NCBI RefSeq assembly: GCF_003386095.1
Contig: NZ_QREG01000001.1
Span: 434,001-498,000, forward strand
DNA: 64,000 bases
Reading direction: 5' to 3'
From: Marinoscillum furvescens DSM 4134
GTDB lineage: Bacteria > Bacteroidota > Bacteroidia > Cytophagales > Cyclobacteriaceae
The position numbers were made by a program, and so were the translations under genes. Positions 16,878 through 24,989 of this stretch are shown in pieces (the first letter of the stretch is position 1; every line of letters starts with the position of its first letter). The notes beneath the pieces are model-generated. The model did no database searches, was not told where the DNA came from, and saw nothing but the letters and a program-made list of their open reading frames with translations.

Positions 16878-17722
16878 ACATACTCGTAACCGGAGCCGGC
16901 GGACAGCTAGGCTCAGAGCTACAGGCTTTGGCCAAAACCGAAGCAAACCTTACGTTTCATTTTACAGACTATCCCGAGGTAGACATCACCAATGCAGACA
17001 GCCTCGGTGAGCTTTTCAAGGCCACCGCGTTTGCTTACTGCATCAACTGTGCGGCATATACGGCGGTGGACAAAGCCGAAGAGGAAAAGGAAAAATGTGA
17101 CGCCATCAATGTGACCGGCAGCCAAAACCTGGCAGATCTGTGCAAGGCCCACGATGTGGTATTGGTACATATCTCTACAGATTTTGTGTTTAATGGCGTG
17201 ACGCACCTGCCCCTGCAGGAAAACGACCTCACCAGCCCGCTGAGCCACTATGGCCTCTCCAAGCTCAATGGAGAAAATGCCATCCGTGATACGTGGGAGA
17301 AGCATTTCATCTTTCGCACTTCGTGGCTGTACTCCTCCTACGGCGCCAATTTTGTGAAGACAATGATCCGCCTCGGCGAAACCAAAGACGAGCTGAGCAT
17401 CATTGCTGATCAGGTAGGCACTCCTACCTATGCCCGCGATCTGGCAGAGGTGATTGTAGCCGTGATCAAAACCAAAAACACAGCCTATGGCCTGTACCAC
17501 TACAGTAATGAGGGAGTAGCCAGCTGGTACGACTTTGCTGCGGCGGTGTTTGAGTACAAAAGCCTCTCGGTAGTGGCCAAGCCAATTCCTACTGAGGAAT
17601 ACCCTACTCCCGCCAAGCGGCCCCACTTCAGCGTGATGGACAAGACGAAGTTTAAAAAGACCTTCGGGATCGCCATCCCCCACTGGCGCACCAGCCTGAA
17701 AAAGTGTTTGGAAATGTTATAA
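16874..17722 (+). CDS. rfbD: dTDP-4-dehydrorhamnose reductase family protein
   Basis: This 282-aa short-chain dehydrogenase has TGAGGQLGSEL (6-16) for NADPH binding, the catalytic ISTDFVFNG (T102 region) and Y126-G-L-S-K130, with the RTSWLYSSYGANFVKTMIRL segment typical of RfbD/RmlD. RfbD reduces dTDP-4-keto-L-rhamnose to dTDP-L-rhamnose. No rfbA, rfbB or rfbC is adjacent; the gene instead forms an overlapping pair with an oxidoreductase, a common arrangement outside O-antigen clusters. Confidence 0.88.
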   Translation: MNILVTGAGGQLGSELQALAKTEANLTFHFTDYPEVDITNADSLGELFKATAFAYCINCAAYTAVDKAEEEKEKCDAINVTGSQNLADLCKAHDVVLVHISTDFVFNGVTHLPLQENDLTSPLSHYGLSKLNGENAIRDTWEKHFIFRTSWLYSSYGANFVKTMIRLGETKDELSIIADQVGTPTYARDLAEVIVAVIKTKNTAYGLYHYSNEGVASWYDFAAAVFEYKSLSVVAKPIPTEEYPTPAKRPHFSVMDKTKFKKTFGIAIPHWRTSLKKCLEML

Positions 17723-18126
17723 CACGAAGACCATTCCAAAACCAGACGACTAAAATAATTTATTGAAGGACGGGCCTTGGTTCATTTTAGGTTTTACAGA
17801 TGGAAATCAGGTAACAAATAAATATTGTTTGAGCATTTGCTTAACATCAAAATCAGGGAGCAATCGTAATTGCGAGTTTATTTATTTGCTGATTTTCATT
17901 TGGAAAATCGTTAAGAAATGAACCCAGCCCTAGATTTTTGCTACTTTTCATCAATGGAAAAGTAGAAAAGTAAATTAAAAAAAAGTCTAATCCAGAGTAC
18001 TAAATCAAATATCAGACATACAAACTTCCTAAAGCAATTCTCCAGATAAATTGATTGATGCACAAACAAATACAAAATATTGGGAGATTAAAACGCCCCT
18101 TATATTGCCTGATTTTCGTTCTTCAT
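17723..18126. other. AT-rich intergenic region with a hairpin
   Basis: No gene is supported in these about 400 bp. CTACTTTTC-ATCAATG-GAAAAGTAG (17941-17965) is a perfect 9-bp inverted repeat of the kind seen between many Bacteroidota genes. A plus-strand frame from 18055 runs antisense into the next gene and is not credible. Confidence 0.5.
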
Positions 18127-18156
18127 AAAAAAGGATGCTCTCGAGCATCCTTTTTT
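18127..18156 (-). terminator. Bidirectional terminator
   Basis: AAAAAAGGATGCT-CTCG-AGCATCCTTTTTT is a perfect 13-bp stem with a tetraloop and A/T tracts on both sides. It serves the minus-strand DUF2911 gene whose stop is 20 bp away and would also stop read-through from the left. Confidence 0.9.
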
Positions 18157-18176
18157 GATTACAACTTCACAGTCCC

Positions 18177-19283
18177 TCACTCCGCCTGTTCCACTCCTAG
18201 CCGCTGCAAATTCGCAATCGAATTGGCTTTCACATTAGCTGGAGGATTCATCGCCAGCGATTTCTTAAACATCTTAATCGCGGCTTTCTCATCCCCCATG
18301 GCCACATAGCACTCTCCCATACTGTCGTAGCAGTTGGCTACCTCGGGGTTTCGCTCGATGTTGAGCAGGAAAAACTCTTTAGCCTTATCCATCTGCTTAG
18401 CCCCCATCAGCTGATATCCCAGAATGTTGAGTTCGTTTACGTTAGCGATTTCTTTGGCTTCATCGGCTACTTTCACTCCTTCCTCATTATTTCCCACCTG
18501 GAAAAGCAGTGCTGCTTTTACTCCAAGCGTTTGCCCGGATCTGTTGGCTGCTATGGCCCGGTCTGCCCAGCCGATAGCTTCTTCATGGTTGATGTTGTTA
18601 TTGAGGCAGTAGCTGGCAGCCGCTAGTGGCCCCTGCCACCCAAAGCCAATCACTCCTCGCAGCTGATCGCGAATATTGGCCAGCGTAGTTTCCTGATCCA
18701 CACTGATTTGGATAGGAATCCGCTTATCATCCCAGCTTAGCGCCAGTGTACCTGTATTCGGACTAAAAGCTACAAAATCATAGGTGAGCACATTGGTAAA
18801 AGGAGCATCTTCCATTTTGACGGATACCCGCAATACTTCCTCTGCTTCTTCATACCAAAAGCTACCCCACGAGGTGGTGTTGGTGGAAAACAGCACCTGC
18901 ACCGTGCCATCTGCATTCGGAATCATGTGCAGCCCATAGCTGCCCGCTGCGATTGCTTTGCCTTCAATTTTTACAGGCGTAGAAAACGTAATCACCGTAT
19001 TTTCATTGGCACCTGCTCGCCAGGGCATCGGTTTTTGATTACCGAAATTATTAGCCGTTAGTCCGTAGGGCACCTGATTGCCCCAGATTTGTCCGGTGCG
19101 GTCATTGGCACCGCGGATCACCTGTGGTCGCGAGTAGTTGACCGTAACTTTTGTAAGCCCAATGGTTTGCGTCAGCTCCGCAGCTGGACTCGGCCGAGGT
19201 GTGGTGAGCTGAGCATACAAGTCAAAAGACAGCATACAAAGCGCCATGCATAGCGCTGCAAGTAGGGAGGTTGATCTTTTCAT
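18177..19283 (-). CDS. Secreted DUF2911 protein with TPR domain
   Basis: Using the ATG at 19283 the protein has 368 residues and begins MKRSTSLLAALCMALCMLSF...LYAQ, a clear signal peptide; an upstream ATG at 19325 adds a charged leader and is not preferred. Residues about 28-180 form a DUF2911 domain (RPSPAAELTQTIGLTKVTVNYSRP, IWGNQVPYGL, WRAGANENTVITFS, AGSYGLHMIP). The C-terminal third has tetratricopeptide repeats (AKEFFLLNIERNPEVANCYDSMGECY). Members are periplasmic proteins of unknown role, common in Bacteroidota. It stands alone between two hairpin terminators. Confidence 0.85.
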   Translation of the reverse strand: MKRSTSLLAALCMALCMLSFDLYAQLTTPRPSPAAELTQTIGLTKVTVNYSRPQVIRGANDRTGQIWGNQVPYGLTANNFGNQKPMPWRAGANENTVITFSTPVKIEGKAIAAGSYGLHMIPNADGTVQVLFSTNTTSWGSFWYEEAEEVLRVSVKMEDAPFTNVLTYDFVAFSPNTGTLALSWDDKRIPIQISVDQETTLANIRDQLRGVIGFGWQGPLAAASYCLNNNINHEEAIGWADRAIAANRSGQTLGVKAALLFQVGNNEEGVKVADEAKEIANVNELNILGYQLMGAKQMDKAKEFFLLNIERNPEVANCYDSMGECYVAMGDEKAAIKMFKKSLAMNPPANVKANSIANLQRLGVEQAE

Positions 19284-19377
19284 GTTTAGTAGGTGTTTGG
19301 TTTTGGTAGTAAAAACACCTGACACCCACCACTCCCCGGCTATCCTTATATAACCGGCACTATATGGCTATAAACGC

Positions 19378-19403
19378 AAAAAACCGGGCGTTGCCCGGTT
19401 TTT
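19378..19403 (-). terminator. Hairpin terminator of rho
   Basis: CCGGGC-GTT-GCCCGG (19384-19398) is flanked by six A on the left and five T on the right. On the minus strand it lies 25-50 bp after the rho stop and ends in a U tract. Confidence 0.85.
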
Positions 19404-19427
19404 CTTTTAGTGATGTTAGCGTATGGA

Positions 19428-21140
19428 CTAGCCGTTCATCGAGATGAGGAATTCGTCGTTGTTGCGCGTTCCTTTCATCTTGCTCAGTAGGAATTCCATC
19501 GCCTCGTTGCTGTTCATGTCAGACATAAACTTACGAAGGATCCATACACGGCTGAGTTCTTCCTTATCCATGAGTAGGTCTTCTCTTCGCGTACCAGAAG
19601 CCGGCACGTCGATCGCAGGGTACACACGCTTGTTGGCCAGCTTACGATCCAGCTGAAGCTCCATGTTACCCGTACCTTTAAATTCTTCAAAGATCACCTC
19701 ATCCATCTTAGAGCCTGTTTCGATCAGTGCCGTAGCGATGATGGTCAGTGAGCCACCATTTTCTACGTTACGCGCTGCTCCGAAGAAACGCTTAGGCTTG
19801 TGGAGCGCATTGGCATCCACACCACCCGATAGGATCTTTCCTGATGAAGGCACTACAGTGTTGTATGCACGTGCCAGACGAGTGATGGAGTCGAGCAGGA
19901 TCACTACATCGTGTCCACACTCTACCATTCTCTTGGCTTTCTCCAACACAATGCTAGATACTTTTACGTGTTTATCAGCCTGCTCATCGAAGGTAGAAGC
20001 AATCACTTCTGCCTTTACCGAGCGTGCCATGTCCGTAACCTCCTCAGGGCGCTCATCGATCAAAAGGATCATCAGGTAGCATTCCGGGTGGTTTTCTGCA
20101 ATGGCATTGGCCACATTCTTGAGCAATACCGTCTTACCAGTCTTTGGCTGTGCTACGATCATCCCCCGCTGCCCTTTACCTATAGGTGCAAAGAGGTCGA
20201 GGATACGCGTAGAGTAATTGTCTGGCTTGCTGCTCAGCTTCAGTTTTTCTTCAGGGAAAAGTGGAGTAAGGTATTCGAAAGCCACACGGTCTCTGATTTC
20301 CTCAGTTGTCTTTCCGTTTACGCTTTCTACACGCAGTAGCGCAAAATACTTCTCACCATCCTTTGGAGGACGAATCTGTCCTTTTACCGTATCACCTGTC
20401 TTCAGACCAAAAAGTTTGATCTGTGAAGGAGACACATAAATATCGTCAGGGCTAGCCAGGTAGTGGTAGTCACTAGATCGGAGGAAGCCATAGCCATCCT
20501 GCATGATTTCCAGCACACCTTCACTGGAGATCACTCCGTCAAACTCTTTTACCTCTTCGTTAAACTGAGCCTTTTTGCTTTTGTGTTCATTGCGATTGTC
20601 CTTTCTAGGCTCGCGAGGTTCACGTTGCTCACGTTGCTCACGCTGGGGCTGCTCTTTCTGACCTTTGTTGTCATTGCTTTCGGCAGCATTTTCTCGGCGC
20701 TTGCGAGGCTTTTGGTCTTCACGTGCAGGCTTGTCAGCCGAGATTGTTTCTGCCTTAGCTTTTTCTACCGTTTCGTCCAGCTCTATATCCAGCGATTTTA
20801 GTAGGTCTTGTGCACTACTGCTCGCTTCTTTAGTTTCTTCTTTTTTAGGTGATGCTTTTGGCTCTTCGTCTTTTTTCTTGGCTGCGGGCGCAGCTTTTTT
20901 TACGTTTTCACGCTTTCTGGAGGGCTTTTTAGCAGGCTTTTCTTCGGCCGCAGGAGCTGACTTCTTGTCGTCTTTTTTCAGCTTTTTGATCTCACTATCA
21001 GGCATCGTTGCCTGCTTGTCTAATATCTCGTAAATAAGGTCTTTCTTGGTTGTTTTCTTGGCGTTTTTCACACCGAGATCCTCAGCAATCTCCCTAAGTT
21101 CAGAGAGGAGCCTGACACTCAAATCATCTAAAGTGTACAT
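19428..21140 (-). CDS. rho: Transcription termination factor Rho with long disordered insert
   Basis: The 570-aa product has a Rho N-terminal helical domain ([23 protein letters not shown]), then about 150 residues of Lys/Glu/Ala/Arg-rich low-complexity sequence (roughly 50-200, with a [15 protein letters not shown] tract), an OB-fold RNA-binding domain ([21 protein letters not shown]), and the hexameric RecA-like motor with Walker A in [14 protein letters not shown] and Walker B in [14 protein letters not shown]. Rho unwinds RNA-DNA hybrids to end transcription. The E. coli enzyme has 419 residues; the extra length is the insert. Disordered inserts are known in Bacteroidota Rho and in Bacteroides have been linked to phase separation. 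The gene is monocistronic. Confidence 0.96.
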   Translation of the reverse strand: MYTLDDLSVRLLSELREIAEDLGVKNAKKTTKKDLIYEILDKQATMPDSEIKKLKKDDKKSAPAAEEKPAKKPSRKRENVKKAAPAAKKKDEEPKASPKKEETKEASSSAQDLLKSLDIELDETVEKAKAETISADKPAREDQKPRKRRENAAESNDNKGQKEQPQREQREQREPREPRKDNRNEHKSKKAQFNEEVKEFDGVISSEGVLEIMQDGYGFLRSSDYHYLASPDDIYVSPSQIKLFGLKTGDTVKGQIRPPKDGEKYFALLRVESVNGKTTEEIRDRVAFEYLTPLFPEEKLKLSSKPDNYSTRILDLFAPIGKGQRGMIVAQPKTGKTVLLKNVANAIAENHPECYLMILLIDERPEEVTDMARSVKAEVIASTFDEQADKHVKVSSIVLEKAKRMVECGHDVVILLDSITRLARAYNTVVPSSGKILSGGVDANALHKPKRFFGAARNVENGGSLTIIATALIETGSKMDEVIFEEFKGTGNMELQLDRKLANKRVYPAIDVPASGTRREDLLMDKEELSRVWILRKFMSDMNSNEAMEFLLSKMKGTRNNDEFLISMNG

Positions 21141-21394
21141 AAATCAAAATTGTGGGTTTAATTAACTGGTCCGCTGGTCAGAATGAGCGGGTTTTGATAA
21201 ACGAAAATGTCGAAATGGGTAAAAATTAAGTGGGTCTCCACTTGAATTGCACCACAAGTATAGGCGAACGCCCAATCTTTCACAAATAAACAACTAAAAA
21301 ACTAGCCTGGTGGTTCCAAAGGCAATATTTGCACGTGGTATTTCCTTTATTGGCCTAAGCATCATTACTTTGCAAACTCAAAAAAATCTAGCAG
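21141..21394. other. Divergent rho/serS promoter region
   Basis: No gene fits here. Both flanking genes read outward, so it must hold two promoters. TTACTTTG at 21365-21372, 22 bp before serS, is one base off the TAnnTTTG element; the matching -33 TTG is not at ideal spacing. GGTCCGCTGGTC at about 21168 is a short direct repeat. Confidence 0.4.
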
Positions 21395-22678
21395 ATGTTA
21401 CAAGTAGCTCAAGTAGAAGAAAACTTTGACCTTTTTGTGGAAAGACTCCAAAAAAGAGGCCTCACCAATGCCGCAGAGCAATTGCAGGAGCTGATCTCAC
21501 TGGACGGTGACCGCAAAAAGACCCAACAACAACTTGATGACATCAAAGCCAAGTCCAACCAGCTGGCCAAAGAAATAGGTCAGCTTTTTAAAACGGGTAA
21601 AAAAGACGAAGCAGAGGCTGCCAAAGCGCAAACGGCCGAGCTGAAAGAGCAAAGCAAAACACTTGGTGAAGCACTTACCAGCTTGCAAAACCAGCTTTTG
21701 GACCGTCTCTATCAGATCCCCAACATCCCGCATGAGTCCGTGCCCGCCGGCAAGAGCGAGGATGACAATGAGGTAGTAAAAACAGTAGACGACAACACCC
21801 CGAAGTTGGCAGATGGTGCGAAACCGCACTGGGACCTGATCTCCGAATACGATATCATCGATTTTGAGCTAGGCAATAAGGTAACTGGCGCTGGCTTCCC
21901 GATCTACAAGCGACAAGGTGCACGCCTGGTACGCGCCATGATCAACTACTTCCTGGATGAAGCGCAAAAGGCGGGCTACATGGAAGTGCAGCCACCAATT
22001 GTCATCAATGAAGACAGTGGCTATGGCACCGGCCAGCTACCCGACAAAGAGGGACAGATGTACGGCATCACTGATTCTAATCTGTACCTGATCCCTACAG
22101 CCGAGGTACCTATCACTAATATTTACCGCGATGTGATCGTAAAAGAAGACGAGCTGCCGATCAAAAATGCAGGCTATACTCCATGCTTCCGCCGGGAGGC
22201 CGGCTCCTGGGGAGCGCACGTTCGTGGCCTCAACAGACTCCATCAGTTTGACAAAGTGGAGATCGTGCAGATCGTGCATCCGGAGAAAAGCTACGACGTA
22301 CTACAGGAAATGGTCGCCCATGTAGAAAAGCTGGTCAAAAACCTGGAGCTTCCTTATCGTATTCTGCGCCTATGCGGTGGAGATCTTGGGTTTACCTCTG
22401 CCCTCACATTCGATTTTGAAGTCTACTCTGCAGCACAAGAAAAATGGCTGGAGGTGAGCTCAGTGTCAAACTTCGAGACTTTCCAGGCCAACAGACTGAA
22501 GCTGCGCTACAAGGATGCCAACAACAAAAAAGCATTGGCGCACACACTCAATGGCTCTGCGCTGGCCGTACCGAGAATCCTGGCAGCTCTACTGGAAAAC
22601 AACCAAACCGCTGACGGCATTCGCGTACCAAAAGTACTTCAGCCATATACCGGTTTTGATTTAATCACAAGACCTTAA
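21395..22678 (+). CDS. serS: Seryl-tRNA synthetase
   Basis: The 427-aa protein has the N-terminal antiparallel coiled-coil arm (about 1-110, GDRKKTQQQLDDIKAKSNQLAKEIG) that contacts the long variable arm of tRNA-Ser, followed by a class II catalytic core with the GAGFPIYKRQGARLVRAMINYF motif 1 region, motif 2 CFRREAGSWGAHVRGLNRLHQF and motif 3 LNGSALAVPRILAALLENNQ. It charges tRNA with serine. Length and all motifs are normal. It is divergent from rho. Confidence 0.97.
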   Translation: MLQVAQVEENFDLFVERLQKRGLTNAAEQLQELISLDGDRKKTQQQLDDIKAKSNQLAKEIGQLFKTGKKDEAEAAKAQTAELKEQSKTLGEALTSLQNQLLDRLYQIPNIPHESVPAGKSEDDNEVVKTVDDNTPKLADGAKPHWDLISEYDIIDFELGNKVTGAGFPIYKRQGARLVRAMINYFLDEAQKAGYMEVQPPIVINEDSGYGTGQLPDKEGQMYGITDSNLYLIPTAEVPITNIYRDVIVKEDELPIKNAGYTPCFRREAGSWGAHVRGLNRLHQFDKVEIVQIVHPEKSYDVLQEMVAHVEKLVKNLELPYRILRLCGGDLGFTSALTFDFEVYSAAQEKWLEVSSVSNFETFQANRLKLRYKDANNKKALAHTLNGSALAVPRILAALLENNQTADGIRVPKVLQPYTGFDLITRP

Positions 22679-22692
22679 GGACAATTCATAAA

Positions 22693-22726
22693 GCAGCGCA
22701 ACCGCTCGTGTAAGGGCTTGCGCTGC
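22693..22726 (+). terminator. Hairpin after serS
   Basis: GCAGCGCAA (22693-22701) and TTGCGCTGC (22718-22726) form a perfect 9-bp stem 15 bp after the serS stop. There is no T tract directly behind it, so termination may be inefficient or the hairpin may protect the 3' end. Confidence 0.5.
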
Positions 22727-22786
22727 CTCATGGTTTTCAGTTGGTTTGATCGTAAATTCCGATCGATTTAAACACATTTTGAAACC

Positions 22787-24934
22787 ATGAAGAGATCATT
22801 ACCCCTGTGGGTACTGGGGCTAACTATGGCCTGCAGCCCTAAATCCGACACTTCGGACGCTCCAAAAAATCTTTCGTACCCCGAGACAGCTAAAGTAGAT
22901 ACGGTAGACACCTACTTTGGCACAGAAGTACCAGACCCCTACCGATGGCTGGAAGACGATCGCTCAGAAGAAACTGCCGAATGGGTAAAGGCCCAAAACC
23001 AGGTAACCAATGCCTACCTGAGCAATATCCCCTACCGCGACAAAATCAAGAACCGACTAAAAACGCTTTTCGACTATGAGCGTGTATCTGCACCCGAGAA
23101 ATATGGCGAGTGGGAATACTTCTCCAAAAATGATGGACTACAAAACCAAAGTGTCCTCTACCGACGAAAAGACGCAAATAGCGAGGCGGAAGTCTTTCTA
23201 GACCCGAACAAATTTTCGGAAGACGGCACCATCTCTCTGGGTGGATCCAGTTTTACCGAGGATGGGAGTCTCTTTGCTTATGCCATCTCTATAGGTGGCT
23301 CCGACTGGCGAAAAATCCTCGTGATGGACACCAAAACGAAAGCACTGGTGGGAGACACGATTCACAATGTAAAGTTTAGCGGCCTTTCCTGGTACGGCAA
23401 TGAAGGCTTTTACTATAGCTCATATGACAAGCCGAAAGACGGTAGCGAGCTTTCTGGCAAAACGCAGTTTCACAAACTGTACTTCCACAAGCTGGGAACA
23501 GCTCAATCGGACGATCAATTGGTCTTTGGCGGGGAAGCTCAGCCGTACCGATACATTTTCGGATCGGTGACGGAAGACAATCGCTACTTACAAATCAGCG
23601 CTGCAAGTAGCACCAGTGGCAATGTGCTTTTCATCAAAGACCTAAAAGACCCGGCAGGAAAAATCCTCACAGTGGATAACAACATGGAGACCGACGAGTA
23701 CATCGTTTCCACAGACGGAGAGCGCATCCTGATTCAAACCAACCAGGACGCTCCCAACAACAAAATCGTGGAAACTTCCATTGGAAATCCTGAAACAAAC
23801 ACCTGGAAAGATGTGATTCCAGAGTCAGAAAATGTACTATCCACCAGCACAGGTGGAGGATATATTTTCGCCAACTACCTAAAAGATGCGCAATCTGTAG
23901 TGCAGCAATTTGACCTAAACGGCAACCGCATCCGCGAAGTAGAGCTTCCTGCCATCGGTGCAGTTTATAAGTTTGGAGGCAAAATGTCGGATGAGACGCT
24001 TTATTACACCTTCACTTCATTTACCTACCCGAGCTCCATCTTTAAGTATGATGTGACTACTGGCGAATCCATCCTTTACGAGCAGCCTGAGATCGACTTT
24101 AATCCAGAAGACTATGTGACCAAACAGGTCTTTTACACGAGCAAAGATGGCACCGAAGTTCCTATGTTTATAGTGCACAAAAAAGGATTGGAGCTAAACG
24201 GTAAAAATGCCACGTATTTGTACGCTTATGGAGGTTTTAATGTAAGCCTCAAACCAACCTTCAGCACCTCACGCATTCTTTGGCTGGAAAATGGCGGTGT
24301 GTATGCACAACCCAACATCCGCGGTGGGGGCGAATATGGAGAAAAATGGCACAAGGCCGGCACCAAGATGCAAAAGCAAAATGTATTTGATGACTTCATA
24401 GCTGCTGGAGAGTTTCTAATCAGCGAAGGCTACACCTCTTCAGATTACCTGGCAATAGCAGGTGGATCGAATGGTGGACTACTGGTGGGTGCAACGATGA
24501 CTCAGCGACCTGATTTGGCGAAAGTGGCATTTCCTGCTGTAGGGGTGATGGACATGCTGCGCTATCATAAATTTACAGCTGGAGCAGGCTGGGCCTCAGA
24601 CTATGGCACATCTGAAGACTCCAAAGAAATGTTTGATTACTTGCTGGGTTACTCACCGGTACACAACCTAAAAGAAGGCACAAGCTATCCCGCCACCATG
24701 GTGACCACAGCTGATCATGACGATAGAGTCGTTCCGGCGCACTCTTTCAAATTTGCAGCAGGGCTTCAAGCCGCTCATGCAGGAGACAATCCGGTACTCA
24801 TCCGGATAGAAACAGATGCAGGCCATGGAGCTGGCACACCTATTTCCAAAAAGATCGATCAGGAGGCAGACAAATATGCCTTTGCCTGGTACAACATGGG
24901 AGTGGTCCCCGAAATAGCTAAAAAAGACATGTAA
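22787..24934 (+). CDS. Prolyl oligopeptidase family serine peptidase (S9A)
   Basis: The 715-aa product starts with an export signal MKRSLPLWVLGLTMACS in which C16 could be a lipidated cysteine. It has an N-terminal prolyl oligopeptidase segment (VPDPYRWLEDDRSEETAEWV), a seven-bladed beta-propeller (about 90-440) and an alpha/beta-hydrolase domain with the nucleophile in AGGSNGG (S561), the acid in TADHDDRVVP (D645 or D646) and H680 in DAGHGAG. Such enzymes cleave after proline in small peptides. Length is normal for the family; the signal suggests a periplasmic or membrane-anchored form. Confidence 0.93.
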   Translation: MKRSLPLWVLGLTMACSPKSDTSDAPKNLSYPETAKVDTVDTYFGTEVPDPYRWLEDDRSEETAEWVKAQNQVTNAYLSNIPYRDKIKNRLKTLFDYERVSAPEKYGEWEYFSKNDGLQNQSVLYRRKDANSEAEVFLDPNKFSEDGTISLGGSSFTEDGSLFAYAISIGGSDWRKILVMDTKTKALVGDTIHNVKFSGLSWYGNEGFYYSSYDKPKDGSELSGKTQFHKLYFHKLGTAQSDDQLVFGGEAQPYRYIFGSVTEDNRYLQISAASSTSGNVLFIKDLKDPAGKILTVDNNMETDEYIVSTDGERILIQTNQDAPNNKIVETSIGNPETNTWKDVIPESENVLSTSTGGGYIFANYLKDAQSVVQQFDLNGNRIREVELPAIGAVYKFGGKMSDETLYYTFTSFTYPSSIFKYDVTTGESILYEQPEIDFNPEDYVTKQVFYTSKDGTEVPMFIVHKKGLELNGKNATYLYAYGGFNVSLKPTFSTSRILWLENGGVYAQPNIRGGGEYGEKWHKAGTKMQKQNVFDDFIAAGEFLISEGYTSSDYLAIAGGSNGGLLVGATMTQRPDLAKVAFPAVGVMDMLRYHKFTAGAGWASDYGTSEDSKEMFDYLLGYSPVHNLKEGTSYPATMVTTADHDDRVVPAHSFKFAAGLQAAHAGDNPVLIRIETDAGHGAGTPISKKIDQEADKYAFAWYNMGVVPEIAKKDM

Positions 24935-24941
24935 TACTTAA

Positions 24942-24976
24942 GCTGAGGGTGCCACGAGTGGTGCCCTCAGCCTTTT
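24942..24976. terminator. Bidirectional hairpin terminator between convergent genes
   Basis: GCTGAGGG (24942-24949) pairs with CCCTCAGC (24964-24971), and inner CCAC/GTGG extends the stem around a GAG loop. It is followed by CTTTTCTACTTTTT on the plus strand. It sits between the S9 peptidase and the hybrid kinase ends. Confidence 0.75.
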
Positions 24977-24989
24977 CTACTTTTTGGAT

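Noticed and set aside
18055-18309. Plus-strand 84-codon frame after rfbD
   Set aside because: It crosses the bidirectional terminator and runs antisense into the DUF2911 gene.
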